Positions 24,364 through 33,416 are shown, numbered from the stretch's first letter. The stretch: DNA of 64,000 nucleotides from an uncultured Phycisphaerae bacterium (GCA_937949545.1 CALEDR010000027.1:1-64000), one strand, 5' to 3'. Notes: a model not told the origin generated them from the letters alone. Made by a program: numbers and translations.

Positions 24364-25212
24364 GTGCTTCGAAACGGATGGATTTTGCTGGTCGTCTGGA
24401 CGGTCTTTCAGGCCGGCTGTGCCTCTCCTTCGTTGGGACCGCCGGCCCAAGTTCGGCCCTGTCGGGGCAAGGGGACGATAGAAGAGGCCGTGAAGACTCT
24501 TGCGCTCAAACGGGCCAATCTGCATCCGCTGAAGGCCTCGGCCCGCTGTTTTCTCGAATGGACGGATTCGGAGGGGAAGGTTCGCAAAGAGACGTTTGAT
24601 GCACAGTTTCGGTATGTTCCGCCGGATTGTCTGTTTGTTCGGGGCGACAAGTTTGGTGAGATTCGCTTCGGCACCAATTCGGAGGCCTTCTGGATGATGG
24701 TCAAGCCGGAGATTGACACCTATTGGTGGGGAACCCGGCAGGCGGCCGAACAGTGCAAGGAGATGCTCCAGTTTAATCCGTGGAATGTGATTGAGGCCCT
24801 CGGAATTGTTCAGGTTGATACAAATTGGACGCTGGATTGGCACAACGGGTTTGATGTTTTGACTTTGACCGATTCCAATGGGGTATTGGTTCGAAAAATC
24901 TGGATAAGGGCTTGCGATTATCAGGTGATTTCGATTGAATCGGCCGACTCACAGGGACAGCAAAATGTCCAGATTCGAATGGAGGATTATGTCCCGACAG
25001 AACAGGGCTTTTCAGTCCCGAGCGTCATAGAGGCACAGCATTTTTCCGGGGGGCGTGCGGATGCATCGCTGCGGCTGGAGCTGCGGGGGATTGGGCTTTT
25101 CGAGGTGGACCCCGTCCGGGCTCAACGGCTCTTTTCCCGTCCGTCTGAGGAGAATTATCGGACGATCTATCGTCTGAGCACTGCCTGCGAATTTGTGCAG
25201 GTCGGACGCTGA
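24364..25212 (+). CDS. Lipoprotein of unknown function
   Basis: 282 residues from a GTG 8 bases after the previous stop. The signal is a lipoprotein type, VWTVFQAG-C19. The mature part is beta-rich with SARCFLEWTDSEGKVRKETFDAQFRY and alternating strands, loosely like LolA-type curved sheets, but no diagnostic motif supports that. It is the last gene of the four-gene unit starting at 21962. No clear terminator follows. Confidence 0.7.
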   Translation: MLRNGWILLVVWTVFQAGCASPSLGPPAQVRPCRGKGTIEEAVKTLALKRANLHPLKASARCFLEWTDSEGKVRKETFDAQFRYVPPDCLFVRGDKFGEIRFGTNSEAFWMMVKPEIDTYWWGTRQAAEQCKEMLQFNPWNVIEALGIVQVDTNWTLDWHNGFDVLTLTDSNGVLVRKIWIRACDYQVISIESADSQGQQNVQIRMEDYVPTEQGFSVPSVIEAQHFSGGRADASLRLELRGIGLFEVDPVRAQRLFSRPSEENYRTIYRLSTACEFVQVGR

Positions 25213-25244
25213 TTTTTTTTGCAACTTCCTTAGAAAACAAGGTC

Positions 25245-25288
25245 TTGCGCGAATTTGTCTTTATTTATGCGCAAGATTGCCTTGTCCG
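25245..25288 (+). promoter_or_regulatory. Shared 44-bp upstream element, copy 1
   Basis: The block starts with TTGCGC, contains GCGCAAGATTG, and ends CTTGTCCG. It is 35 of 44 identical, without gaps, to 26453-26496, in front of the paralogous gene. The ends form inverted half-sites (TTGCGC ... GCGCAA). A possible -35 (TTGTCC, 25282-25287) and -10 (GATAAT, 25306-25311) follow with an 18-base spacer. Confidence 0.6.
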
Positions 25289-25421
25289 TTTCTCCCCTTT
25301 TTTTGGATAATTCAGAGTGTGTTGGAGTGTGTGTGTGATGTGTGTGTCGGGTGAGGGAAATCCTCGAAACATTTCAAGTTTTTTAAATTCCAAAAACCAT
25401 TTTGGAAAGGAGTGAGGAAAA

Positions 25422-26285
25422 ATGAAGAAAGCATTTCTTTTATTGCTGGTGTTGCTCGCCGGCACCCTCGGTCAGGCTGCTGTAATTCTCCATGACACTT
25501 TTGCTGATGGAGATCGTACAAACACAAATCTGCCGTATGAGTCCGGCTTTTGGGCCTCTTCCCCTGCCGATGTAACAACCACGCCGGGCAATGTCCGTCT
25601 GGATATGGCCACAAGCAGCCGACGAATGCACACTTATTTTACCCCCGCGGGCTCACCGGTTTCTTTGGATGTTGGTCAGAAGCTCATTGCAACGATTGAT
25701 TTTATCCCCGAAGTTGCTTTTGTGGCTTCCACGAGCCGGAATTTCCGTTTTGGTCTGTTTTATAATGACACCCAATATGCTCAGGACAGTGTCGGCGACA
25801 GCGGTATCAGCAACGGCTGGCAGGATGCGACGGGCTATGCCGTACAGTTTGGTCTGAGCGATACCGGTTCTGTGGCTTATGCCCGTGCCGGCAAGCGAAC
25901 GAATCTGACAGGCGGACATACGCTGCTGGGGACGGATGCGGCTTATACGTGGGGCAGCAACGGGGGCCAGGCGGCCTATCTGAGTCTTGACACTGTTTAT
26001 ACCCTGGTCATGACGTTGGATTATCAATCTGCCAGTGAGATGCTGGTTTCCTTTTCGTTTTTGCAGGGCAATACTGAAATCGCCGCAGCTTCCCTGCTTG
26101 ATGACGGCTTAGGCGGCCAGCCGATTTACACCGATTTTGACTTCCTGCTTTTCCGGCTTTCCAGCAACGCGGGGACAGCGGAAGTTATCAATTTCCAGAG
26201 TATCAAGATTGAGTATATTCCGGAACCGGCGACACTGGTCCTTCTGGGCTTGGGCGGTCTGCTGACGTTCCGCAGAAGTCGCTGA
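25422..26285 (+). CDS. Secreted PEP-CTERM protein, domain 'A'
   Basis: 287 residues with a strong AAGGAG ribosome site. Signal peptide MKKAFLLLLVLLAGTLGQA. The mature domain begins HDTFADGDRTNTNLP and is a beta-sandwich-like sequence with no catalytic motif, probably carbohydrate-binding (inference). The tail is IPEPATLVLLGLGGLL then FRRSR, a PEP-CTERM signal. The N-terminal 240 residues are clearly paralogous to the N-terminal part of the next gene (DTFADGDRTNTNLP shared). It is followed by a terminator, so the neighbours are separate transcripts. Confidence 0.85.
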   Translation: MKKAFLLLLVLLAGTLGQAAVILHDTFADGDRTNTNLPYESGFWASSPADVTTTPGNVRLDMATSSRRMHTYFTPAGSPVSLDVGQKLIATIDFIPEVAFVASTSRNFRFGLFYNDTQYAQDSVGDSGISNGWQDATGYAVQFGLSDTGSVAYARAGKRTNLTGGHTLLGTDAAYTWGSNGGQAAYLSLDTVYTLVMTLDYQSASEMLVSFSFLQGNTEIAAASLLDDGLGGQPIYTDFDFLLFRLSSNAGTAEVINFQSIKIEYIPEPATLVLLGLGGLLTFRRSR

Positions 26286-26321
26286 AATCCTCCGGAAGCG
26301 AACCGTCTGACATACAACAAC

Positions 26322-26358
26322 ACCGGCCCCATCGCCCAACGGCGGGGGCCGGTTTTTT
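26322..26358 (+). terminator. Rho-independent terminator
   Basis: ACCGGCCCC (26322-26330) pairs with GGGGCCGGT (26345-26353), followed by TTTTTT. The loop is about 14 bases. It ends the PEP-CTERM transcript. Confidence 0.8.
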
Positions 26359-26452
26359 GAACAGGATGTGGATTTTCCCAAAGGGTGATGGAGCCGCAAA
26401 AACCGTATTTTCAGTATTAGCGAGCGTGAGAGGAAAAAGCAGGGCCGTGTTT

Positions 26453-26496
26453 TTGCGCAAAATCGCCTTTGTTTTGGCGCAAGATTGACTTGTCTG
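26453..26496 (+). promoter_or_regulatory. Shared 44-bp upstream element, copy 2
   Basis: TTGCGCAA and GCGCAAGATTG are conserved with copy 1 at 25245. The segment sits about 110 bases before the ATG of the next gene, with GATAAT 19 bases downstream. Conservation of both arms at fixed spacing suggests one regulator for both genes. Confidence 0.6.
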
Positions 26497-26608
26497 AATT
26501 GTCCATTTTACCGAAGATAATAAGATGAGTTTTTCTATCCAAGGCGGCTCCGCAGTTCAGGTCTGCGGAGGTAACAAATCAGGGATTCATAAGATGAGGA
26601 GATGCACA

Positions 26609-28804
26609 ATGACAAGGACACTTCAGTACACCTTTTTGACAGCGGTTTTGGTCCTGGGTGCGGTCTGCTCGGCGGAGATTCTGCTCTATGATACTTTTGC
26701 CGATGGAGACCGTACCAATACCAACCTGCCGACGGAGTCGGCTGTATGGTTTTCTCACCCGGCTAATCTGACAGTCACCCCCGGTTCTTTGGCGGTGAAT
26801 CAGTTGGCCATTGGGAATACCAGTTCGAAGATGTGGACTTATTTTGCCCCGAATGGTTCTCCGGTGACGCTGGGGGTGGGGGATCAGCTGATTGCGGAGA
26901 TTAAGTTTACTCCCCGCGGAAACATGTACAGCACCACCTCGAAAAATTTCCGGTTTGGGCTTTTTTATGATCCCACGGATGCCCAACTGCTGACCGATAC
27001 CAATTCGGATAATGGCGGGGGGCGGTGGTATGATTCGCGGGGGTACGCCGTAATCCTTACGCTCAGTCCGGATTCGACAGCCGGAACGATCCAAGTCGGC
27101 AAAAGGACCAATGTTTCCGGTACCGATGGGCTGTTGAGTTCTACGGGCACCTACACCTGGAATACTGGTTCCGGTCAAGCCGCCAATTTGAGCGTCAATA
27201 CTCAATACACTTTGAAGCTGGTGCTGAAACGGACGGCCGAAGAAGAGATGAAGGTGACCTTTACATTTTTGCAGGGCGGTACGGAGATTGCCACAAGCAC
27301 CTTGACGGATGGCGGTCTGGGAAGTCTTCCAATTTATACATCCTTTGACCAATTGTTCTTCCGTTTATCGTCCTATACAGGGACGGCAGACGTTGTGGAT
27401 TACAACAGTATCAAGATCGAGAAGATTCCGGCAGCATACGGCGGGCCGTTGGTGGGTGTCGAGCATGTTTTTACGGCGGTGGAAAGCTGCCGAACGTCCT
27501 TGTACGAGACGGAATCTGATGTCGATAAGAATGTACCAGACAGTTCCAAGCTGTCTGTTCGCAGTGATTACAAGGCCAAGAAATCCTGGATCAAGTTTGA
27601 TATCGGGGATTTGGATGTGAGCAAACTCAGGTCGGCTGTGCTGACTGTTACACTCAACGACCCGAGGGCCGGCGCAAATACCTGCGATTTATCAGCCGTG
27701 AACGATGACTGTCTGGATAATATCGGCTGGACACGTACGTCCCTAACGTGGAACAATGCACCCGGCAATTATACCAGTTCCGATGGGCAAAATCCCAATC
27801 AACCTGGGGTTACGGTCGAGGACCTTCGCATCCGTCTGGATCCGAGCAAAACTATGGCGGTGGGGACTCTGTCGTTTACAGACGGCTTGCAAGGGACAAA
27901 AATTTCTATGGATGTGATGAACACTGTACAGGCGGATACGGATGGGATTATTCAATTTGTTCTTCACAACAGCAGCGGCTTGATGAATTTCTGTACGCAC
28001 AACCATCCGACGGCTGCTTATCGTCCGGTCCTGACGATTTTGGAAACTCCGCCCGGAGCCGACTGGCCGATTCCGTATCAGGGGCAGACGGTTCAGACCA
28101 GCTTGGCTTTGCTGCAGTGGACCAATCCAGAGCCGAATCTGCCCGGCGGCATTATTACCTGTGATGTGTATTTGGGTACAGAGCCCAATCGGCTTCAAAT
28201 GGATAAGGTCACGCTCGGTCCGGGTGTCAATGCCGCGTTGGTGAATGCATCCAACTTTCCGCATTTTGTCCCGCTGCAGGAGCACCAGACCTATTATTGG
28301 ATTGTAGACGTGCATGATACAACCCGCCAGGAGGTGCTCGAGGGTCTGGTTTGGTCATTTTATGTGAATGACAACACGGCCCCGACTGTGGATGCCGGGC
28401 CGGACCAGGTGACTTGGGGATTGCCAAAAGTGATTTCCTTGTCGGGAACCGCCTCGGATGACGGACGTCCGAACCCGCCCGGCCTTATGACGATTCAGTG
28501 GACCCAGGACAGCGGACCGGCGGTCACCATCAGCCCCAATGATCAGCTGAATACGTCCGTCTCGATTTCTCAGGCCGGGGTGTATGTCTTCCGGCTGACA
28601 GCTAATGACAGCGAAAAGCAGACTTATGATACCGTGAAAGTGGTAGTCGGGGAAACCAGCTGCCAGGCCTCGCATCTATCCACGGGACAGCCGTATATGG
28701 CCGGTGATTTCAATCAGGACTGCATCGTGGACCTGGAGGATTTCGCCCAGCTGCTCAGCAAGAACTGGCAGGACTGCACAGACCAGCTGGTCGGGTGCAA
28801 CTAG
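26609..28804 (+). CDS. Large secreted protein: A domain + DNRLRE-type + Ig-like + dockerin-like repeat
   Basis: 731 residues; ATG 26609 is chosen for GAGGAG 7 bases upstream. The signal peptide ends near GAVCSA. Residues about 20-270 are paralogous to the gene at 25422. Residues about 280-480 (SSKLSVRSDYKAKKSWIKFDI, SLTWNNAPGNYT) match the CBM96/DNRLRE-type domain that is also in the next gene. Then come a fibronectin-like module (LLQWTNPEPNLPGG), a PKD-like module (VDAGPDQVTWG) and one dockerin-type calcium loop DFNQDCIVDLEDF with WQDC and a final GCN. There is no PEP-CTERM tail. It is probably a polysaccharide-binding surface protein. Confidence 0.85.
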   Translation: MTRTLQYTFLTAVLVLGAVCSAEILLYDTFADGDRTNTNLPTESAVWFSHPANLTVTPGSLAVNQLAIGNTSSKMWTYFAPNGSPVTLGVGDQLIAEIKFTPRGNMYSTTSKNFRFGLFYDPTDAQLLTDTNSDNGGGRWYDSRGYAVILTLSPDSTAGTIQVGKRTNVSGTDGLLSSTGTYTWNTGSGQAANLSVNTQYTLKLVLKRTAEEEMKVTFTFLQGGTEIATSTLTDGGLGSLPIYTSFDQLFFRLSSYTGTADVVDYNSIKIEKIPAAYGGPLVGVEHVFTAVESCRTSLYETESDVDKNVPDSSKLSVRSDYKAKKSWIKFDIGDLDVSKLRSAVLTVTLNDPRAGANTCDLSAVNDDCLDNIGWTRTSLTWNNAPGNYTSSDGQNPNQPGVTVEDLRIRLDPSKTMAVGTLSFTDGLQGTKISMDVMNTVQADTDGIIQFVLHNSSGLMNFCTHNHPTAAYRPVLTILETPPGADWPIPYQGQTVQTSLALLQWTNPEPNLPGGIITCDVYLGTEPNRLQMDKVTLGPGVNAALVNASNFPHFVPLQEHQTYYWIVDVHDTTRQEVLEGLVWSFYVNDNTAPTVDAGPDQVTWGLPKVISLSGTASDDGRPNPPGLMTIQWTQDSGPAVTISPNDQLNTSVSISQAGVYVFRLTANDSEKQTYDTVKVVVGETSCQASHLSTGQPYMAGDFNQDCIVDLEDFAQLLSKNWQDCTDQLVGCN

Positions 28805-28925
28805 GAGACGGTGTAATCATGAACCGAAGAAAAGAATCAATCCGTCGGCTTTCGCAGGAAACGGTTCGGGTGTGTGCCCCGTACCGGTCCTGTTTGAAAT
28901 CCTGATTCATTCGAGGAGATAGACA

Positions 28926-30323
28926 ATGAAAAAGACATATTTCTTTCTTCTGCTCTGTGTGTTCAGCGTTTCGGCCCTGGCGCTGGATGTGATTGTGCCG
29001 GCGAATATGAGCTGTCGGACAGAGGGCGGCGGCTATGCGGATACGAACCGTCATGACAGTTCGAAGTTGAGTGTTCGCAATACCAGCAACGGCAACAAAT
29101 CCTGGATTAAGTTCAGTCAGCTGGCTTCCTATGATTTGAGTCAAGTGCGGGCAGCCTATTTGACCGTGGCTCTTCATGAAGCGAAAGCCGGCGCACAGAA
29201 TTGCAAGGTGTCCATGGTTAATGATAACTGTGTGGAGAATATTCTCTGGGTGGACCATCCCACTTTGGCCAATCCGGAACAGGGGATCTATGCCCTGACT
29301 TGGAACAATGCCCCGGGCAATCTGACCACAAGTTTAGGGGCATTGGAGCCGACCGAAACGACTTATATTGCCACCATTACTTTTACAGACGGTGCAGCCG
29401 GTCAGTCTTTTACGATTGATGTGACCGATGCTGTCAAGGCGGATACAGACGGCGTTGTGCAGTTTGTTCTGCATGATTCTCCGAACCTGCTCAATTTTGC
29501 TACGCATGATCATGCCACAGTGGCCTGGCGGCCTTATCTGACGCTGGTCTTCCCGCCGCTGGGAGCGGATTATCCCAATCCTCCGGATGGGTACGACAAG
29601 GTGCCGACCAATCTGGCGCAGCTGTCCTGGACGAACCCGGAGCCGAATGTGCCGGGCCAGCCGATTTACTGTGATGTTTATCTGGGCACCGAACCCAACC
29701 GGCTTCTGATGGACAAGGTGACGCTGGGCAATAATATCTCCAGTGTAGCCTTGACGCCTGCCAATTTCCCACATTTTGTTCCGTTAAGCAACTACACAAC
29801 CTATTACTGGGTTGTGGACTGCTATGATACGACCAAGGGGAAGATTGAAGGTGAGATGTGGTCATTCTATACGAATGACAACCAGCCGCCGTACAATGTG
29901 TCGGCAGGGGCCGACCAGGCGACCTGGCTGGTGGACGGAGCGGCTTCTGTTGCCTTAGTCGGTTCTGCTCAAGATGATGGGCTTCCTATTCCGCCCGGTC
30001 AGCTGAGTTATTTGTGGGAGCAGACGGCCGGACCGACCACTGCCGTCATTAACAGTCCCAATACGGCCGTCACAACGGTTAGCTTCACCGAGGCCGGCGA
30101 TTATACCTTCCGGCTGACGGTCAGCGACGGCATGGAAAGCGTGACGGATACAGTCCGGGTGGTGGTCGGGGCTACGTCCTGTGCGGCCAGCCATGTCTTC
30201 TACAATCAGCCGTACAATGTTGCGGATGTCAATCAGGACTGTATTGTGGATCTGACGGATCTGCAGCTCCTGATTGTTAACAACTGGCTGGTGTGCGACA
30301 ACACGCTGGAAGCGTGCAATTAA
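28926..30323 (+). CDS. Secreted protein: DNRLRE-type + Ig-like + dockerin-like repeat
   Basis: 465 residues, signal peptide MKKTYFFLLLCVFSVSALA. The whole mature protein parallels the C-terminal two thirds of the preceding gene: SSKLSVRNTSNGNKSWIKF, LTWNNAPGNLT, LSWTNPEPNVPGQP, SAGADQATWL and the end DVNQDCIVDLTDL with WLVC and EACN. It looks like a tandem duplicate lacking the A domain. The 121-base gap from the previous gene has no terminator, so cotranscription is possible. A strong terminator follows at 30345. Confidence 0.85.
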   Translation: MKKTYFFLLLCVFSVSALALDVIVPANMSCRTEGGGYADTNRHDSSKLSVRNTSNGNKSWIKFSQLASYDLSQVRAAYLTVALHEAKAGAQNCKVSMVNDNCVENILWVDHPTLANPEQGIYALTWNNAPGNLTTSLGALEPTETTYIATITFTDGAAGQSFTIDVTDAVKADTDGVVQFVLHDSPNLLNFATHDHATVAWRPYLTLVFPPLGADYPNPPDGYDKVPTNLAQLSWTNPEPNVPGQPIYCDVYLGTEPNRLLMDKVTLGNNISSVALTPANFPHFVPLSNYTTYYWVVDCYDTTKGKIEGEMWSFYTNDNQPPYNVSAGADQATWLVDGAASVALVGSAQDDGLPIPPGQLSYLWEQTAGPTTAVINSPNTAVTTVSFTEAGDYTFRLTVSDGMESVTDTVRVVVGATSCAASHVFYNQPYNVADVNQDCIVDLTDLQLLIVNNWLVCDNTLEACN

Positions 30324-30344
30324 CACCGGTATTACGGTTTTTCG

Positions 30345-30376
30345 AAAAGGCCCGTCGATTCGGCGGGCCTTTTTTA
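30345..30376 (+). terminator. Rho-independent terminator
   Basis: AAAAGGCCCGTC (30345-30356) pairs with GGCGGGCCTTTT (30362-30373) around a 5-base loop and is followed by T-rich sequence. It ends the secreted-protein array. Confidence 0.88.
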
Positions 30377-30453
30377 TTTGACGAAACGATGTTTTTCCTG
30401 TAGAGGAGGGAAAAAACCAAAGATTCTTCAGGAGAACGGCTATCAGAAAATTA

Positions 30454-31335
30454 TTGGCACAGCGTTTGCGCGAAGGTTTGCTTTTTCTCGATGGGGCGAT
30501 GGGCACCCAGCTGTTTGCCCGCGGCGTCCGACAGGGTCAGTGTGTGGAGCGGCTGAATGTTGAGCAGCCCCAGATTGTCGCGGATGTTCACCGGGCATAT
30601 CTGGACACGGGCTGTGATGCCGTGCTGACCAATACCTTCGGGGGCAACTCGATATCTCTTCGACGGCACAGGGCCGATGACAAGACGGAACAGCTGAATG
30701 AAGCGGGTGCCCGGCTGGCACGCAGGGAGGCCGGTAAGGACCGCTATGTGCTCGGTGATGTCGGCCCGTGCGGGGATTTTTTGGAACCCATCGGTACGCT
30801 GAAGACGGAAGACCTGAAGTCCGCTTTTGCCCGTCAGGTGCAAGGGCTCCTGGAGGGAGGGGTGGACGGCTTTCTGATTGAAACGATGACGGCTCTGGAG
30901 GAGATAGAAGTTGCGATTGAGGCCGTTCGGTCGGTTTGTTCGGAATTGCCGATTTTGGTTTCGCTGGCATTTGACCCGGCCAAAGAGAGCTTTCGAACAA
31001 TGATGGGGGTTTCGCCGCAGCAGGCCGTCGGGCGGCTGGCGGGGCTGGGAATTTCTGCAATCGGCTTTAACTGCGGCACACTCGATATGGATTCGTATGT
31101 TCGCCTGACGCAGGAGTTTGCCGGGTCTTTGTCCGGCAAAGACATCCTTCTGCTGGCTGAACCGAATGCCGGCAAGCCGCATCTGGAGGGCGAGCGGGCG
31201 GTATATGACCTTGCCCCCGAGGAGTTTGCCCGCGGATTGGAGCGGATTCAGCAGGCCGGGGCGGGGATTTTGGGCGGCTGCTGCGGGACGACGCCAGAGC
31301 ATCTGGCGGCGGCCGTCAGACGCCTCCGCCGCTGA
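30454..31335 (+). CDS. Homocysteine S-methyltransferase family protein
   Basis: 293 residues from TTG 30454. The domain is the cobalamin-independent or BHMT-like homocysteine methyltransferase, also the N-terminal module of MetH. LLFLDGAMGTQL, TNTFGGN, GFNCGT and the zinc cysteines GGCCGTTPEHL are all present. It would transfer a methyl group to homocysteine. The best ribosome site, AGGAG at 30430-30434, is 7 bases before an in-frame ATC at 30442, 12 bases upstream of the TTG; the true start could be that ATC or a mutated ATG (protein would begin RKLLAQRL). Its end overlaps waaA by 20 bases in convergent orientation. Confidence 0.85.
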   Translation: MAQRLREGLLFLDGAMGTQLFARGVRQGQCVERLNVEQPQIVADVHRAYLDTGCDAVLTNTFGGNSISLRRHRADDKTEQLNEAGARLARREAGKDRYVLGDVGPCGDFLEPIGTLKTEDLKSAFARQVQGLLEGGVDGFLIETMTALEEIEVAIEAVRSVCSELPILVSLAFDPAKESFRTMMGVSPQQAVGRLAGLGISAIGFNCGTLDMDSYVRLTQEFAGSLSGKDILLLAEPNAGKPHLEGERAVYDLAPEEFARGLERIQQAGAGILGGCCGTTPEHLAAAVRRLRR

Positions 31336-32614
31336 GCGCTTCACGAAGAGCTTCAAGCGTTTTCTGCGTGGCCCCTTTGCTGCGCAGGATGATGTTTCGT
31401 CCGTTTTCGGCAATCTGGCGGGCAAAATCTCTATGGAGCAGGCACTTGCGAATCATTTCAAAAAGCTGTTCTTTGTCGGCGACCTCAATGGCGCCTTGTC
31501 CGGCCAGAAGTTCCTGTACGGTCTGCTTGAAGTTGAAGGTATGCGGGCCGAAGAGGGTGCATTTGCCCAGGGCGGCCGACTCCATCATATCCGAGCCGCC
31601 CAGCGGCACCAGTGTGCGTCCGACAAAGACAACAGCGGCCAGGGCATAGAAGTTGTTTAAATCGCCCATGGTGTCGCCCAGGATGATGTCCGGTTTTCCC
31701 TCCGCGGCGATATTTTGTGCTTTGAGGCGGCTGTACCGCACCCAGGGAAAGCCGGAACGGCGAATCAGGTCGGCAACCTCTTCAAAGCGTTCGGGTTTGC
31801 GGGGAATGACGGCCACTCGAAGCGATTCGAGCGGCGGTTCTTTTTTAAGCCGGCTGAAGATTTCGAGGGCGATTTGCTCTTCGCCCGGACCGGTCCCGCC
31901 GACAACCCACAGCGGTTCACTGCCTAGATGAATCTGTTCGGTGAGTTTCTGCACGGCCGGCGCATCGGGTTCCGTTCGGGCGGTGTCGTATTTGAGCGAG
32001 CTGGTGATGCGGACGCGTTCGGGCGGGCAGCCCAATTCAATAAAGCGGCGGGCATATTCCTCCGTTTGAGCCAGCACCAGGGCAAGACGGCGGAAGGTGC
32101 GGCGGACAAACGGGCGAATTTTCAGATAGCGGGGGAAACTTTTGTCGCTGAGCCGTCCATTGACCACAATCACCGGAATTTTTTGCTCAGTCGCCAGAGT
32201 GGTTAAATTCGGCCAGACCTCCAGTTCCATCAGCAGAATCGCTTTGGGGTTGATTTGCCTGAAGGCCCGTTTCATAATCCAGGAAAAGTCGAACGGAAAA
32301 TAGGAAACCGTCAGGGTTTTTTCGTAAAGGGAACGGGCCCGCTGCAGGCCGGTATCCGTGGTGGAGGTCAGAACGATTTCATACTCGGGCATTTGCCGGA
32401 GGAGTTCGTCGATGAGGGTGCGGGCGGCGTTGACCTCGCCTACGCTGACGGCGTGTATCCAAAGGCAGGGACGCTCCGGAAACCGCCGCTGGATCTTTCC
32501 CAAACGCTGGTCCCAACCGGACTTGTAGCGGTTTTCCTTCAGGATCCGATAGACAATCTTCGGACTGTATCCGAGCAATGCAAGAATGTAAGCCAAATCA
32601 ATCAGGTATCTCAT
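31316..32614 (-). CDS. waaA: 3-deoxy-D-manno-octulosonic acid (Kdo) transferase
   Basis: 432 residues from ATG 32614 (MRYLIDLAYI). WaaA/KdtA attaches Kdo to lipid A from CMP-Kdo at the inner membrane. An N-terminal membrane helix is followed by the GT30 signature: WIHAVSVGEVNAARTLI, LTSTTDTG, LLMELEVWPNL and the C-terminal GDTMGDLNNFYALAAVVFVG with GGSDMMESAALG. Length fits. Its presence indicates an LPS-bearing outer membrane. The reading frame upstream of 32614 is not used because it runs into the tRNA region. Confidence 0.95.
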   Translation of the reverse strand: MRYLIDLAYILALLGYSPKIVYRILKENRYKSGWDQRLGKIQRRFPERPCLWIHAVSVGEVNAARTLIDELLRQMPEYEIVLTSTTDTGLQRARSLYEKTLTVSYFPFDFSWIMKRAFRQINPKAILLMELEVWPNLTTLATEQKIPVIVVNGRLSDKSFPRYLKIRPFVRRTFRRLALVLAQTEEYARRFIELGCPPERVRITSSLKYDTARTEPDAPAVQKLTEQIHLGSEPLWVVGGTGPGEEQIALEIFSRLKKEPPLESLRVAVIPRKPERFEEVADLIRRSGFPWVRYSRLKAQNIAAEGKPDIILGDTMGDLNNFYALAAVVFVGRTLVPLGGSDMMESAALGKCTLFGPHTFNFKQTVQELLAGQGAIEVADKEQLFEMIRKCLLHRDFARQIAENGRNIILRSKGATQKTLEALREALSGGGV

Positions 32615-32712
32615 AGAATTCGCCGTTTTAGGAAAAGAGCATCTTACCCGAATCCGGGCGGCTGTCAATCCAGGGAAAAAGTCCGGAAAGTGCCGGAACG
32701 GCTTTTTCCTTC

Positions 32713-32741
32713 TTGACTTGGGGAGGTTTTTCTCGTATTTG
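32713..32741 (+). promoter_or_regulatory. Promoter candidate of tRNA-Arg
   Basis: TTGACT at 32713-32718 and TATTTG at 32736-32741 with a 17-base spacer, 10 bases before the mature tRNA. The -10 is weak. Confidence 0.4.
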
Positions 32742-32751
32742 TAAAAGAAAA

Positions 32752-32824
<73 letters not shown>

Positions 32825-32984
32825 TTTGGAAGTACTTTTGATGAAGGGGTTATAGAATTCCTTCTATTTCTTGCCTGAACGGCTCCTGAAATAATGAAAA
32901 AAACACCTGCCGTCAATTTTTTCACAATAATTTTGTTTTATCCTGCCGCTCGGCTTCGGAGGAAGAAATTGTGATGGAGGTCTT

Positions 32985-33416
32985 ATGAAGAGACAGTCCC
33001 TTCTGATGGTGTTTGAGGAGCTTTGGCCCATCCTGCTGAAGATATCCCCGGCTTCTCCAATTTGGCGTCAGATACGGATTCCGGCGGGGTATTTTTCTGT
33101 GTTGGAAGGGGTGTATGATGAGGATGTTTTGGCGGAGTGGGCTCAGAAGCACCAGCGTACCTGGTGGGAAGTAACGTGGGCTTTTCCGGATTGTCCATCC
33201 GAGCCGATTCTTCAGCAGTGCCGCTATGTTGCGGATTCATTTTCGGATGCCGTTCGTCTGAAACCCCAGCTGGTGATTTCGTATCATTCGTTGGAGACAC
33301 TAACAGCTCCGGATATGGAATTGTTTGAAGATTTGGAATTCGAATACAGCGAGCGTATGAAGCGCACACCGGAATTATCTGCGGCTAAAACGGAAGCCAG
33401 GGCATTAATCCATTGA
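32985..33416 (+). CDS. Hypothetical protein
   Basis: 143 residues with GGAGG 6 bases before the ATG. No domain is recognised. It is soluble, acidic near the C-terminus (MELFEDLEFEYSER), and has two Trp-rich segments (WRQIRIPAGYF, WWEVTWAFPDC). The clear ribosome site and coding-like composition support a real gene. Its last 32 bases overlap the end of the convergent gene at 33385. Confidence 0.6.
   Translation: MKRQSLLMVFEELWPILLKISPASPIWRQIRIPAGYFSVLEGVYDEDVLAEWAQKHQRTWWEVTWAFPDCPSEPILQQCRYVADSFSDAVRLKPQLVISYHSLETLTAPDMELFEDLEFEYSERMKRTPELSAAKTEARALIH

Larger units (their letters stand above)
26286..26608. other. 323-base intergenic region
   Basis: It holds the terminator of the upstream gene, the second copy of the 44-bp element (26453-26496), a GATAAT box at 26516-26521 and the GAGGAG ribosome site at 26596-26601 of the next gene. 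No separate gene is seen. Confidence 0.6.
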
